Shown in pieces: positions 11,867-24,372 of a stretch of 64,000 nt of DNA. This stretch comes from Adineta ricciae (taxonomy: Eukaryota > Rotifera > Eurotatoria > Adinetida > Adinetidae), in contig CAJNOJ010000007.1 in assembly GCA_905250025.1 (NCBI GenBank), positions 744,001 to 808,000 of the forward strand, given 5' to 3'. Numbering within the stretch: position 1 is the first letter of the stretch; each line of letters starts with the position of its first letter. The position numbers and the translations under genes are program-made. The notes under the pieces were generated by a model that was given only the letters and a program-made list of their open reading frames with translations, did not search any database and was not told the origin of the DNA.

Positions 11867-14162
11867 ACAGAAAACATATTAAACCGCTAACATGTTTCGT
11901 TGTTCGTTTCTCTTTTTTCTTTCATTTTCTTTACTCGGGGTAGAGCAAATACTGATATTGATGTGAGAAGATCTCGCTGTGTGTATAATTCGATGTGTGT
12001 ATGCTTTTTCTTTTGTTTTTCTTTTGTTTGGTCCTATTTAAACTAGAAACTATGTGCAGAAAAGATACGCTATGAATCTCGCTTCATTTTTCTTTCACCT
12101 ATTTTTTTTCTTTCTAACTTCCTTGTTTTCTCTTTTTCATTATGTTCTGAATGTTGCCATACTTTGTACAGAAATGGTCAATGAAGTCAAACCATGAAAA
12201 TTATCTACACAAGCATCTTGTATTTACCATAGTTGTTCTTGTTATTAGTGTCTAGTTTCCAGCGGACTCTTTTTCTCCTTTAAATTTATATTTGCGTAAG
12301 AAAAATAAACTCGATACATATTATGCTATTCGACAAACAGCTTTGCGATATTTGGAACTTCAGTGCCGTACGCAGTTGTCATTTTCATACGAGAAAATGG
12401 AGCAGTGAAGTGTGATTCATCACTATACCGTCGACAGCCGGACGTGGGTGGAAATATATTCTAAAGTCTTTTTCGAGTCGATATTTGAGAGCCACTAAAG
12501 TTATTACTGATGTCATCTACAGGATATGGAGCTCTCATTTGCACTCACACTTTCAAAATGCAACGTTCAGCAAGAACAAATGCGTTCTAATAGAATGTTC
12601 TGAAGTCCACCATGTATTGTCGTGGGCTACCTGATCTTGTCCAGTGCTTTTCATATGAGCTGATAGCTCCGAAGAAAATTCCAGTCGAGTACTGATAATC
12701 ATAAAAATATTTGCCTGCGGAGAAATTTCCAGAAGTTGATAATGTCGCGATAGTTAGCATTTGTCAAGAGAAGCTTAACCTCCTACGTAATTTATATCTG
12801 GCCAATTCGAAGGCAAATAATTGTTTTCCTTTTTTTATTAACTAATAATACACTCGACAGAAAACAAACTTTGCCTTGTTTTATTCTCAACACTCGTTCC
12901 AAACAAGTCTCATCGCGTATTCCGTATGTGTTATTGATAATTAGTTTTTCAATGAATAATTAGTTTTAAATACCATGCATAACTACAATAGACAAACCAT
13001 CAAATAATGTTTTTGTCAGCAACGTTATCCAGATAGAAAGTAATTTAAGAATTTCTCATGACTCGAAAAACTACATTGTCGATGATAACATATGACATAT
13101 GAAATAGAGCACTCGTTCGGAAAATCCACATGATTACTTTTCAATCAAATTGACTTCTGAAGGTTTAAACTCTGTCGAATGAAGTGCTTTGAAACAAATG
13201 TACGATTAAGATCAACGGAGAAAGGTTGCCGACAGGATAACTATGGTTAAGATCAAATGTTCGATAGAATAAATTTATCTAGCATATGCTCTGTCATCCG
13301 CCTACGTTGATAATGTATAACCATTAACTGATTAATACGGAAGAGATGCATTCGACAATAACTTACCATTCTTTTTTTTTCTCTCTCTCTCCTTCTTCTT
13401 TATTCACAAAAGAAATGTGCTTAATTAACACAGCTCACTTTTGCTAGAAAAAGACACAAAAATCACTCTGTTGCATGTTTCATTCATATGAATTATGAAA
13501 ATTTGCTCAACCGAGATTATCATGCGTTCGTGAGATTGAAATAATAAATCAGAGTAGTTACTCTGATATAAATTCTTGAATATGTGTGATAATAATTTCA
13601 TTTGTAATTGTATATCAATTCGTGTTACACCTTCAAATGTCTACATCGTCATCATCTTCTTCGTCGTTTTCTGCAACTTCTTTTGACATTTGCTATTATC
13701 ATTGACAAACTTATTATTTCTTTGCTTTACTTATTAACTTCATTGTCAGAATCGATTTTCTTCTCTCACGAAAGAATCTAAGTAGGCGGTCGGAGAATTC
13801 TGGTAGGATACTTCCAAGTGCGACTGGACAGTTAACTAAAATCTCGTAAATTGACACATACACAAAACTAAATAGATTACCCGATGAATTTAACAGAAAA
13901 ATGTGTCAATCATATTCAGTTGTTTGTTTCTATTACGTTGTATAATTAGACAGAAACTGATGAATCAGTACAATATTCCTATCTTTCTCTCTCTCTCTCT
14001 CTCTCCTGCTCTCTTCGTCCCCCACTTATTATGTATGTTTACATATTCTGACTATTATCCAAACATCGCAGACAGAGACACATATATAAATATCGAACGC
14101 ATATTCATTTTGTATGAATAAACCGAACAAAAAACCACCGGAACGGTAAGAATGCAGCGAGA
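11867..14162. other. Intergenic between BCKDK and AIG1-like gene (tail-to-tail)
   Basis: 2.3 kb holding the 3' ends of two convergent genes. AATAAA-type polyadenylation signals occur (for example near 12304). No ORF has family motifs, and a CT microsatellite lies near 13985-14005. One 18-codon acidic ORF on the minus strand around 13640-13695 is too short to call. Confidence 0.5.
13985..14005. repeat. (CT)n microsatellite
   Basis: About ten consecutive CT units in the intergenic region. Confidence 0.85.
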
Positions 14163-15345
14163 TTAGTTTTTCAACGCATTGTTGAGACGTTTTTCGATTT
14201 TTTCACGGCGAGTTCTTTCTATAAAAACAAAGACAAGAGACATTTGTAAGACCAAAGCAAGTTCATCTATCAGAGACATACCGAACACATCAATAAACAT
14301 GTTTGTAACCGGCATAAAACGTAAGAGATCGTAGAAGGTCGATGTGGATCTTTCACTGACAAGATCAACAACGATTTCTTTGAGTTCATTGAGCTGCTCT
14401 TCAAGTTGATCGTTTTTAAATATCAAATCCCTCATTGTTTTCATATTTTCACAATCGAATCTTTCTTAAAAAGAGCAAAAAAGAACTATCTCTTCGATTT
14501 CTTAAGTACATAAAGACTATTTTGTCTCACCCGGAAAGAAGTATTCAATAAATTTTTCTAAATGCTTATAGACTATTTGTTTCCGTTCGTGAATCATATC
14601 GTTCAATGTTTTATATTGAGTGTGTCTTGTACTACCGACTGCGTAGTCCGCTAAGTTTTCCTCTTGTCTTATATCGACAAAAAAGATTCGATCTTCGAAA
14701 TGATCCAGAATAGCGTTATATTTCGAGTTAGAACGACATTCTTCTAACAAACGTTGACGTTCAGGTGAGTTTAGCGTATTGACTTCATCTATATCAGGAC
14801 GAGTGTAGAATGTGATTAACAAACATGAGTTGCTGTACGCTTTTTTTGTCAGAACAGTTTCTATTGGTTAGAGAAAACAAAAGATAAGAAAACTGTTCGT
14901 TCGTGGAAAATCTTTTACCGTAGACTTCTGAAAATAGGTTCGCTTCATCCGAAGTGAACACGTCCATTCGGATGCAATAGAAAACTAAATAAAGAGCTGA
15001 TTGTGTAGTCATTCGACGAATACAAACATACTGATATCAAAACCATTTCGGATTTCTTTCAGGAAAAGTATGACCTTCAGTCGATGTTCATTTTCATCTT
15101 CAGTATCACGAAAGCCGATTGTATCGATATAAGTCACTTGACAGCATGTTTTACTAATGAATTTCTTCGTTGTAGATGAAACAGAATTTCCTAAGCGTTG
15201 CTTTGAGTTCGACATTAAATTAAATAAGCTTGTTTTGCCTGAAAGCAAAGTCTCATGAGAAAATGAAGCGGTTCGATAGAATAAAAATTTACAGACCAGA
15301 GCCAGTCCGTCCGAGAAAAAGAACAACTTTATTATTATCCACCAT
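14163..15345 (-). CDS. AIG1/GIMAP-like GTPase
   Basis: About six exons on the minus strand, starting at ATG 15345 (MVDNNKVVLFLGRTGSGKTS). The P-loop GRTGSGKTS is split by the first intron. G3 is VTYIDTIGFRDTEDENEH, the DTxGF form typical of AIG1 GTPases. Later exons read RMDVFTSDEANLFSEVYG and LLITFYTRPDIDEVNTLN, then a helical tail with NDQLEEQLNELKEIVVDL, ending ERTRREKIEKRLNNALKN. A hydrophobic stretch near 14222-14282 is best read as a 60-bp intron (GTATGT...TATAG), so the protein is not clearly membrane-anchored. GIMAP/AIG1 proteins are septin-related GTPases linked to stress and immune functions. The start region and the first donor (GTCTGT) are less certain than the rest. Confidence 0.75.
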
Positions 15346-16112
15346 GATTTCCTTTAAATATAGTTAGTAATGAGTTTAGCGATCGGGAAAATACTTATTT
15401 GAACTGATTCGTTTAGTACAGATGTCTTTTTTATCCAATACGTAGATTTATTTCGTTCGTTCGCTTGAATTTCACTACATCTACTGATCTTTTCGTCGAC
15501 TGCGTGTTTCATCCGTGACAAAATATGTTTTTTACTGATAGGAAAGAAAATTAGACATAAGTATCAGCAACAAGAGGTAATTAATAATCAATTAAACTAA
15601 TATAAGATGTCAACAGCGTAAGCGACTTTTTTTGTTATTCTTCTGGATCAGTTTTTGCGAATGACATACGTCAAGAAATGTATCGAAAGAAGAATTAAAT
15701 GGAAACATAACATTCACATATGATTATTTGGAGATATTTGATTAAAAAGTACCTGAATCTAGAGATTTTTCATGTTGTCGAGAAAACGAGCACGTTGTAG
15801 TATTTTTAGTCGTCTTTTCTCGAATCTATCAGATAATGCGTAGGGTTGGTGAATATTTCACATATCAAAGGTCAGGATATCGTACATCTTCCCCCTAATT
15901 AGACACTTTCAAATAAGATACTTATTAACATTCAGGTTTATGTTCCCTTTAGCTTTAAAAGCAGATATCCGGTGAATAAATGAAAAGAATATATGCTAAG
16001 GGGAGATCCTTTGAGAAATGCTTCTTAGAAATATCGTGGACGCATTGTCATAAAGTTTTCTTTTACTTTTTCTAGTTTAATTTTTTGACCATTAAACAGT
16101 TATCATCAAATA
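15346..16112. promoter_or_regulatory. Divergent intergenic region (AIG1-like / neuropeptide gene)
   Basis: About 770 bp between divergent genes, so it probably contains both promoters. No specific motif is recognised. An AG acceptor at 16098-16099 precedes the neuropeptide start. Confidence 0.4.
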
Positions 16113-16415
16113 ATGTCTCGCTTAACAATGATCCTCGTTTTTCTATGTGTTTTCTTCATACAATTTCAACCAGATCAAGCTGCTAGAATTTACCTTCCAA
16201 CTGAAGATGATAGCGATTACCAGCCAGCTCCTTTACCTTCCTCCGCATCGTTATTGAAATCATGGTACAACAAACGATTTACTCAACTCGAAGACAATGA
16301 ACAAGACGAAGACATGGAACATTTATGGAAGCGCTTCTCACCTGAACTAGCATCGCTTCGTCAACGACGTCGCTTTGGAAATACTCGTTATGGTCGCAGT
16401 TTATCGAAAGATTGA
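16113..16415 (+). CDS. Neuropeptide precursor, RYamide-like
   Basis: A single-exon 100-codon ORF built like a neuropeptide precursor. It has a signal peptide (LTMILVFLCVFFIQF, cleaved near QAA), acidic spacers, and basic cleavage sites after SWYNKR and EHLWKR and at RQRRR. The last segment, RRRFGNTRYGRSLSKD, predicts cleavage after RRR and at GR, with Gly as amide donor, giving FGNTRY-NH2. A C-terminal RYamide is typical of the RYamide/NPY-F-related group of invertebrate peptides. Other candidate products are FTQLEDNEQ...HLW and FSPELASL. Peptide identity is an inference from cleavage rules. Confidence 0.75.
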   Translation: MSRLTMILVFLCVFFIQFQPDQAARIYLPTEDDSDYQPAPLPSSASLLKSWYNKRFTQLEDNEQDEDMEHLWKRFSPELASLRQRRRFGNTRYGRSLSKD

Positions 16416-18615
16416 TCAACACAAGTACTTCTAGCTTTACACTAGTTTCTATGTTACATTTCATGGAATTTCACTATCATAATATCTATAAATGAAAGTT
16501 TTAAGAAATATTTCTTTCGATTGTGAATAAGCAAGATGTTTTATTTTCTTTTTGAGAAATGCCAGACGTGCGTTCACTTGTCATTGACATGTCGATTTAT
16601 CTATCTATTTATCTATTGATAAGATGTATATACAAAAGATTGATTTTTATGGCTATTGAAGGTATACGAAGAAAGAAGAAGGAAAGATATCATCAAGGGC
16701 TCTCACTAGATGATGAGAGGTTCACTCAGTAGTTGGATATCGATCTTTCCTATCCTAATATATCTAATTGTTTAAGCAAAAAACAAAGAAGGCTGAACAT
16801 CTGATAATCATTGAGCTAAATTTGAAGAGAAAAGAATGAAGATCATTATTATCTAATTGAAATTTCAAATGATGATAATAATACAGGAAAAGTCTATGTT
16901 TGAACAGCCGTCTGACGGTCTACTTAACTACAATTGTGATGTATTTATTATCTCGCTCCGGAAAACAACACATTAGTGTGCAATTGAGAAGAGAAAGATA
17001 GTCAATGTTTTATTACAAGATAAATATAAAGTGAAGTTCAACAATGTTGACCTTCTTGGCGTCGATTTTTGCCATGTAGATTTAACAAATTTCTTTTCTT
17101 GTTTATATCTATGTCTTTGATACAATCGATGGTCAAACGAGCATCGGCAAGAATGACGTGCATCTGGTCAATGTTAGTAAGACACGATGTGGAGAGGAAG
17201 CGAGAGAAGGACGAGATTTATGCATTTCGTTGATTAATTCTAATCACGATCGTCTTTGTCTATTGATAGCCGAAGACCAGATAGAAGTGCGAAAAGAAAA
17301 AGAAAAAAGTCATTAGACAATGGCGATTAGTAGGTGATGAACGACGTAGAAGCACACGCACACACATATAAACATATACAGTGTCATCTGGAATCGTACA
17401 GTTGTCTCATGTGTGCTTGACAGAGCACAAGTTATTCACTACATGCGAAGATAATTTTCTTGTTGTGTTCTTTTTTTTCGTTCTCAACTGACTGGAAGAA
17501 ACATTAAGGTAGATGTTTATGATTAGTAATGTTATTTTTGTTTTAGGTCGACGATTAAATTATGAGAGATATCGATTAAACTTGCATCATCAGTTGATCT
17601 ATTTCTCTCCATGGGCGGTATGCGTTCATTGATTCATTCAAATAACATCTATGGATAGTATGCACATCAACTCTAATCAAGTGAATGTGCATAGCAGCAG
17701 GATCGGCGCGTCTTATCGAAAGAAGAAGAAAGAGAGAGAGAGAGAGAGGGAGAGATGAAGAAGAATGTTAGCCATCATTTGTATTGCACCGTCGCGTCAA
17801 GTGTGGGCGTGTGAGGAAACTCAACTGATGTTTCTTTCTACCATTGGGACGCACAATCATCGTCATTGTTCAGACTGTTGTTATGTGTACGCGTGTCAGA
17901 AATTGATGAACGAGAGCAAAAGAATCCGTTTGAAAGTACCGCTATATGTCTAGTCTTTGAGAATGTTTTGTTTTGTTGGATATCAGTAAGTGACAAATAT
18001 GTTCTCTGCATAGATCAGTAATCTCTCTCCTGCGGTCGTGTATCGTTAGGCGATTCAGTACTATTCAGGGACACTTTCATTGAGTTGAACTTTTTAATGT
18101 CGATATGAATGGCATTGTAAAAGATAATCATTCTCATTCTTCTCATGTACAGCGTGTATACGTATAGATTCAGTTGAGTCGTTTATTCACGCGAAATGAT
18201 GTGTGAAAGAAAATTTTCTTTAGAATAAAATTTGTTCTTGGAGATGTCGAATGAGCGAAGAAGATGGCAGACATTGGTCTATATGCATGATGCATGTATA
18301 TATGTGTATGTGTCTGCAAGGTGTGACTCTTGCATGAAGTGCATATAATGAGTATGCCTGTTTTATTTTTAGTATAGACTAACACGACGAGACTATAAAA
18401 ATCGCCATCGGCTATCTTCGTCTGAACTCTCAATCTTCGCTTCGTGTTTTTCTTTTCTCACTCGACAAAGGATCATGATACAAAGTTAACGTCTTTTGTT
18501 ACTGTCAATCTTACGTCTAGTTCATCAATAATAAAACACCTTTATTCCAGTTCACTCCGGTAAGATTGATAAGATAATTATATCTGGATCAATTCGATTG
18601 CTGTTGCTTTTCTAG
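16416..18615. other. Large intergenic region upstream of Shisa-like gene
   Basis: 2.2 kb with no supported gene. It includes a (GA)n run at 17730-17750, CA/TA-rich tracts near 17350 and 18290, and scattered short ORFs without motifs. It may carry regulatory sequence or untranslated exons of the gene at 18628. Confidence 0.45.
17730..17750. repeat. (GA)n microsatellite
   Basis: About ten consecutive AG units followed by a short GGGAGAG tail. Confidence 0.8.
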
Positions 18616-18627
18616 AAGTGTTAAACA

Positions 18628-19284
18628 ATGTTCAACAGCTGTCCGGGATATTTAGACGATTCAGGTAGTGAAAATTGACTTTTTTCCTATTGATAAATAT
18701 TTATGATCGCTCTTTTAGGTATTTGGAACAATGGTTTCAGTTGTCAGCCAGTTAACAACCGAATTCGCGTCTGTTGCGGCCCAGAAAATCGACGTGAATG
18801 TTGCTTTGCAGATGAACTTACTCATCGATCTGATTCAATTCCTGCTTCCGAACTCTCGCTATCTCCCTTATCAGCATCATCGTCATTATCGTTATTAAAT
18901 AAAAATAACTCAAGTGTTGCAATTCCACCTTCAACATATATTCTTATTCTTGCTGCAATCGGTCTTGCCTTGATCCTACTTATCGTCTTACTCGTTGTCT
19001 TGGCCTATGCTATTCATCGTAAATTGAATAGATCGTCCTCATCGTCCTCGTCCTCATCTTCATGTTCATCAGAATCAACTTCAATTAACAAACACTGCCG
19101 TCGCTTATCGATTGTGCTCGCCAACTCATCGAAAAGCGGTGCTAGTAGTCCTGTTCCTAGTACCTATGTTGACTATTGGCCGCGCACAATCGTTTCACCG
19201 TCCGATTGGACCTTGACGAGACCTTACACTTCATTCATAGGAGGGCATCAAAGTAACAATCATAATCATTACACTGATCAGTAA
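18628..19284 (+). CDS. Shisa-like single-pass membrane protein
   Basis: Two exons, 18628-18664 and 18719-19284, joined in frame (DDSG-IWNNG). The N-terminal cysteine module MFNSCPGYLDDSG...FSCQP...VCCGPENRRECCF matches the Shisa family pattern (CxGY, then C, CCG and CC). A Ser-rich linker, a single transmembrane segment (YILILAAIGLALILLIVLLV, about residue 90) and a Ser/Pro/Tyr-rich cytoplasmic tail follow. Shisa proteins regulate receptor maturation or trafficking (Wnt/FGF receptors, AMPA receptors). No signal peptide precedes the cysteine module, and an in-frame TAA lies between the acceptor (18614-18615) and the ATG, so no upstream coding exon can be added through that site. Confidence 0.75.
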
Positions 19285-20138
19285 GACAACCGCAGATATC
19301 AAACGAATGATTTTCCGTCAGATTATTCTCTGTTTCGTTTCGTGTGGTATAGTCAATGACAAACAAATTTAACTGAACGTTTTCTTTTTATTGTAAAACT
19401 ATAGAAATATCAATAAAACATAATGTCAAAGCATTCTACCGCGCACATCCATCGACTATAATTAATGGAGGACGATCATTCGTCAGTAAGTCAAATCATC
19501 AAACAGTTTCTCTAATCTCTTTGTAATTAGTCACTGTATCGAATTCGTACCTACATATATAATTACTGTTCTTTTATGACGATGAACAGTTCAAAGTCAT
19601 ATAGAATGCTTATCAGCATGCCAGTGTCTGTTGAAATTGTAATCTACTTGTCAAATGTCTTTCTATTGATTTTCTTTCTTCTCCATCGAGCGAGTAGAAT
19701 CAAATATTGATTATTTATTTTCAGTTTGTATCTTTTTTTTTTCGTGCAGGAAAAGCAACTGATCGATTGTCGACTTTGTAAATACATGCAAATAGCATTA
19801 AAAATTCTGAAGGAGATCTCGTTTTTCTTTCTTTGTTATTTAGTATGAAAATGAAATATGTTACACAAACATTGCATTCTTTTCTGTCATTGTCGTTATT
19901 TAACTAACAAAGAGCAAAAATACGCAAAACGAAATCGGAATTGAAACGCAAGAGAAAAGAAAAGCGTCATTTTTTTTAACAAAAGTTAATTTCGATCGAA
20001 AGAAATACAATCATGTCGAATATACTATGTATTTATAATACGACACATGGATCTTTCAATCGACGTGAAATCAGGTACATGCCGGGAAACCTTTGATATT
20101 AATTTCGAACAAGAAAATGCGGAATTTTCTTCGATTTT
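19285..20138. other. Intergenic
   Basis: 3' UTR of the Shisa-like gene with an AATAAA signal near 19413, then AT-rich sequence up to the next gene. An ORF from ATG 20047 runs towards 20160 but hits a stop; the downstream start is preferred. Confidence 0.45.
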
Positions 20139-20141
20139 AGA

Positions 20142-21709
20142 ATGTTGGCACACGCTCTAGGAGTAAGATGGAACGAATTGTTTAGTTTTTCTTAAGGAAA
20201 AGTTTTGTCTAGTTGCCAGAAGATCGTATGGAACAGCGGTTGAATAAACTCGGATTTGGAGACATAGTTTTAATCGAAGTAAATTAATCTCTTCTGAGAA
20301 TGGACGATTTTCATTGAAGTTGTAGGATTTGTTGCATTTTCTCAAGCAGGGTGCGTTTACCAGCGATATTAATCGTATGTTCAATAGTCAAAGTGGCGTA
20401 TACAATAGTCTTGTGCTCGCGAAAACTCTTCAACTAGTCGATTCACATTTATTCAGGTACAATTTTCTTCGAAATTTTATTTCCATGTCATTTCATGTCG
20501 ATTAGCTTTCATGAAATACATAAAGCACGGCTAGCATTCGACGTCTATGAGATGAATGCTTTACGAAGTGATAAGAATACATTCGAATTGATTCTACACA
20601 CAATCAAAGTATTTCTTCATCGAACTTTTGCTCATTATGAGTAAATACATGAAATCATATTCTAGGCGTGTGATTATCGTATAAGTCCAATCAAACTTCG
20701 ACATCGGTTATACCATTATCATCTGAATAAAACACGAATATTACATCTATGTGAATATTTTGATTTATTATTAATGTCAGATCGGGTGGATAAAAAGGCA
20801 GAATTAGCTGCGAAGAAAGTATGAAAATTCTGATGCTTGAAGACTTGTTCAATGCGTGTTTGTGTTTAGCTTATTGACATTGCTAATCCTAAATCTGTCG
20901 ATCAGCAATTGATTGATGAAATGAATGCAAAATACTTGGACGAAGAACAAAATCGTTTTTTTCTGGAAGTTTCTGCGAAAGGAAAAATGATCGAAAATTC
21001 TGTTTGGCCCGCAAAAATTTCTTGGCAACATCAAGTTCTCTGACTATTAGATGAATCGTCATGAGCTAATTTTATTCATAGGTCCACGACGCTGCTCTGC
21101 AGAAAGCTAAACTTCGACGGCATTTATCAGCAAGTGTTTTAGCACTGAAACAGTCTCATGCCGGAGGTGCCTGCAAATCTCCAGGACATTCGTCAACTTC
21201 TAGTACGTCTAGATTGATGTTCAGATGAGTAATGTATTCCTTTTCGCATAGAAGCTCGCCAGTCTCGGCCGAAAACAACTGGATCAACAGTAGGCTTAGA
21301 GGCTCCACCTGCAGTCCTAACTATTGATCAATCTGAAACGCCAACGAAGATAACAGAGATTGAATTAAAAGGACTTGAAGTTGCAAATCGCATACAAGAG
21401 CTGCGAGCACGATCCTCTTTTCTCGTAATAGTTCATCGTTTTACATTTGACATATTTTATGTTTGTATTGTTCTACTCATTTAGCAATACAAATATGCTT
21501 TACAACAAGAGGATTATATGGTTGAACTATTCCCAAACGGCTACTCGAAATCGCCTGCATTTTCGATCGAGAGTAAGTTTCATCGTGATGAAAAACGAAC
21601 AGTTCGACTGAAAGATTTTGTTTATTACTATAACAAAGAGTGCACGGAACGTCGTATTAAAACAGCTAAACCATCAATTTATTGGACAAACCAATCAGTA
21701 ACAAAATGA
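20142..21709 (+). CDS. Multi-exon protein of unknown function
   Basis: A well-supported spliced gene of about eight exons with no recognised family. It starts MLAHALGLPEDRMEQRLNKL, one base after an AG acceptor at 20139-20140 (TTCGATTTTAG). Later segments include GAFTSDINRMFNSQSGVYNS, FHEIHKARLAFDVYEMNALR, ACDYRISPIKLRHRLYHYHL and LIDIANPKSVDQQLIDEMNA. The central part has a Ser-rich linker (KQSHAGGACKSPGHSSTS). The end is basic and aromatic (VRLKDFVYYYNKECTERRIK ... SIYWTNQSVTK). The helix-rich segment ARLAFDVYEMNALRSDKNTF spaced before ACDYRISPIKL faintly recalls a degenerate EF-hand pair. Composition suggests a cytoplasmic or ciliary protein; that is a guess. Confidence 0.7.
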
Positions 21710-21797
21710 GTCTATGAAATCGGGGTTACCTGTTGTTCATATGCAGCCCAAAACAAATACAAATTATCTTAGGGAAAACTATAATGACAAAAGAACA

Positions 21798-24372
21798 TTA
21801 TACTGAAACACTGCCTTCGCGAAAATTTGTTCTTCCAATCAAACAGTTGATAAGCACACTTTTTTGTTGTTGTTGATTAACATCATTCGCTTGTCGAAAT
21901 ATATCTATCATGTTATTTTCGTTCGAACGATCGAGTTGAAAACCAACTCCACCCAAAGATTCCACAATTTTGTCATATTTGGAATACTAGCAGGGAAACA
22001 ATGAGAATCTCGGTAGTTATCAACGTAGAACTTACTTCTAATGAACATCCAACAATACTGCCTAAGAGCGGCACTTGATCGCGAGCTATTTGGCTCCAAC
22101 AAGCATCATTACCCACAATAGATATCACTGGTATCTTTTAAAGAGAGAGGTCTTCGAAATTAAATGTTAAAAACGCGATCTCGACATACTTTATGTCGAA
22201 CAAATGTATCATATTCCATAATACTGTAGCCAAGTGCACCATCACCATAGATAATCCATATGCTTGCTTCAGGTCGAACTAATTTTGCGCCGAGAGCAAA
22301 ACCTGCTCCGACGCCCAATGTACCGAAAGCGCCCGGATCTAACCAAGCCAATGGTGCACGAGGACGAAGTATGTAAGCAGCTGTAGCTACGAAATCCCCA
22401 CCATCACCAATTAGAATTGCATTCTCTGGTAATTGTGCTTCAAGTTCTTGTAAGACGCGGACTGGATTCAAAAGAACCTCTGTTTTTTCTAATCCTTTTT
22501 GTCTAGAGATAGAGAAATCGGGTAAGTAATTCGAAAGAGATTTCTGTCAGTTACCGGTTTGTTTCTTCTTTGACATCGTCTTTATTTCGAAGATTTTCAA
22601 TCCACGAAGTCGAACATCGATAGTTACTCTCAGCTAAAACTTTGTTTAATCTTACAAGAAAATCAGCTGGATCGCCTTTGATTGGTAATGTTGGTTTCCA
22701 GAAGACATCACTATTCTGAAACGAAGGAGATTGATTATTGCGCTTGTTTCTTTTCTTCTACAAGATATCGTTTTACTTGATGCAAACTAAATGAATTGCG
22801 GTTAACAATAATAATCTTCGATTTTCTTGAAAGAACTTTGCCATATCCAAGACGAAAATCGCAGACAGCTCCTGAAAACATCTCAAAGGTGAGTCAAGGA
22901 TTTGCCCTCCCAAAATAGCGTACCAATCAGAAGAACAACGTCTGCATCTTTCAAGGCTTCTTTTCGACAATGTCGAAATTGTATTGAACTATTTCTGCCC
23001 AATAAGCCTCGTGTCATACCACCGAGAAAACATGGAATGTTCATCGACTAATATGGGAAAAATAGAACCATCAACCCATAAGAATAAAGTCAATTTACTT
23101 CAAGTGCTTCCACTACTGCACTAGTCGATGTTGGCGGGAGCGTAGCTTGGCTACCTAGTAAACACACTGGACTCTTGGCCGCTCGAACTAGTTCTGCTGC
23201 TTTTTGAACTAGATAAACATCAATGAAAATAGGTTTTATGAAGAAAACGATCTTACTCGAAACGTTAGATGCATAAGGTATTTTTGGTGGTATGGGAGAT
23301 ACATCTTGTCTATCCCAAGCTCCAGCAAATGTTCCGCGAATATATGTAGATAAATATCTAGATATAAATGAAGATGTATTTCAAATCAGAATGCTCTTTT
23401 TTAATTATTTATATCTGTACAGATTAGCGAATCGATCGGCTACTGTCTTTGGATTGGGTTTAATTCCTACTTCACGCTCAACCAGATGGAATGGATATAA
23501 AACATCAATGGGAAATTCGACAAATACAGGTCCTAGAAAGTCAACATAGATAATAAATCTTTGTTTGTGTTTTGCCTATTTACCTGGTGTTCCCGATTGA
23601 GCAACATGAATCGCTTGTCGAAGCATGCTTGGAATTTCACGTACACGTTTGATACTGACAGTATATTTACATATAGATTTGAATAGAGACATATGGTCAA
23701 TATCTTGTAATGCACCACGTCCTTTGGAAAGATTTGCAGCGCAACCACCAAGTAGTAGCAACGGACTTTCAGCCATTTGGGCATTTTTTATCGCTGTCAC
23801 AGTGTTGGTTAAACCTAAATAGCCAGTCAATATTATCATCTGTAAATGTAGAACATCAGAAGAAATGATATTACCCGGTCCAGCAGTTACTACACAAACA
23901 CCAATTTTGCCACTCAGACGAGATACTGCATCAGCTTGATGACAAAACAAAATTGCTTTTAGATCAAGGAAGATGAATCAAAGAGTGTAACTCTACCAGC
24001 AAATGCCGCATTCACTTCATGGCGAGTATCAATAATACGTATACCACGTTTTTCACAAGCAACCAATATTGGTGATATGTGACCACCGGATAAACAAAAC
24101 AGATAGGGAACGCCATGTGCCTATAGATAGAACGAAAGACATGGGTTGGAATTTCTCTTTTCTTGTTTACTTTTAGAACATCGGCAACAAGTTCACCACC
24201 ATATGCTGTCGAACTCTCGTCCACCTATAACAGATTGTTGAATGAATCACTATTTCGTCTTACGAAAATCGAGACTTTTCACCTTATATATGAGGGTGTA
24301 TATCCATCGAGTCTTATAACCCAAATAGCAAAGAAGGATCAATGAGATTGAGATGACTAGGAAGACCAACAT
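21798..24372 (-). CDS. ILVBL: Acetolactate-synthase-like ThDP lyase (ILVBL/HACL2 type)
   Basis: About eight to ten exons on the minus strand. Exon 1 (ATG 24372) encodes a hydrophobic anchor, [20 protein letters not shown], then RWIYTLIYK spliced to [18 protein letters not shown], the same arrangement as human ILVBL. The catalytic Glu of ThDP enzymes is in [34 protein letters not shown] is in the central domain. The ThDP-binding part has [32 protein letters not shown] and the GDGALGYS...N motif. The protein ends [14 protein letters not shown]. Mammalian ILVBL is an ER membrane 2-hydroxyacyl-CoA lyase acting in alpha-oxidation of fatty acids. It is only distantly related to true acetolactate synthase, so it is not evidence for branched-chain amino acid synthesis. 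Confidence 0.9.

Noticed and set aside
13640..13696. Minus-strand acidic mini-ORF (MSKEVAENDEEDDDDVDI)
   Set aside because: Only 18 codons, in-frame stop just upstream and no supporting exon; could be an acidic tail exon but cannot be supported.
14222..14282. C-terminal hydrophobic anchor in the AIG1-like GTPase (LALVLQMSLVFVFI)
   Set aside because: The segment has a GTATGT donor and TATAG acceptor with matching phase, so it is more likely an intron.
20047..20160. Alternative start MDLSIDVKS for the gene at 20142
   Set aside because: Splicing from its GT to the 20140 acceptor gives an immediate stop, and reading through also stops at 20160.
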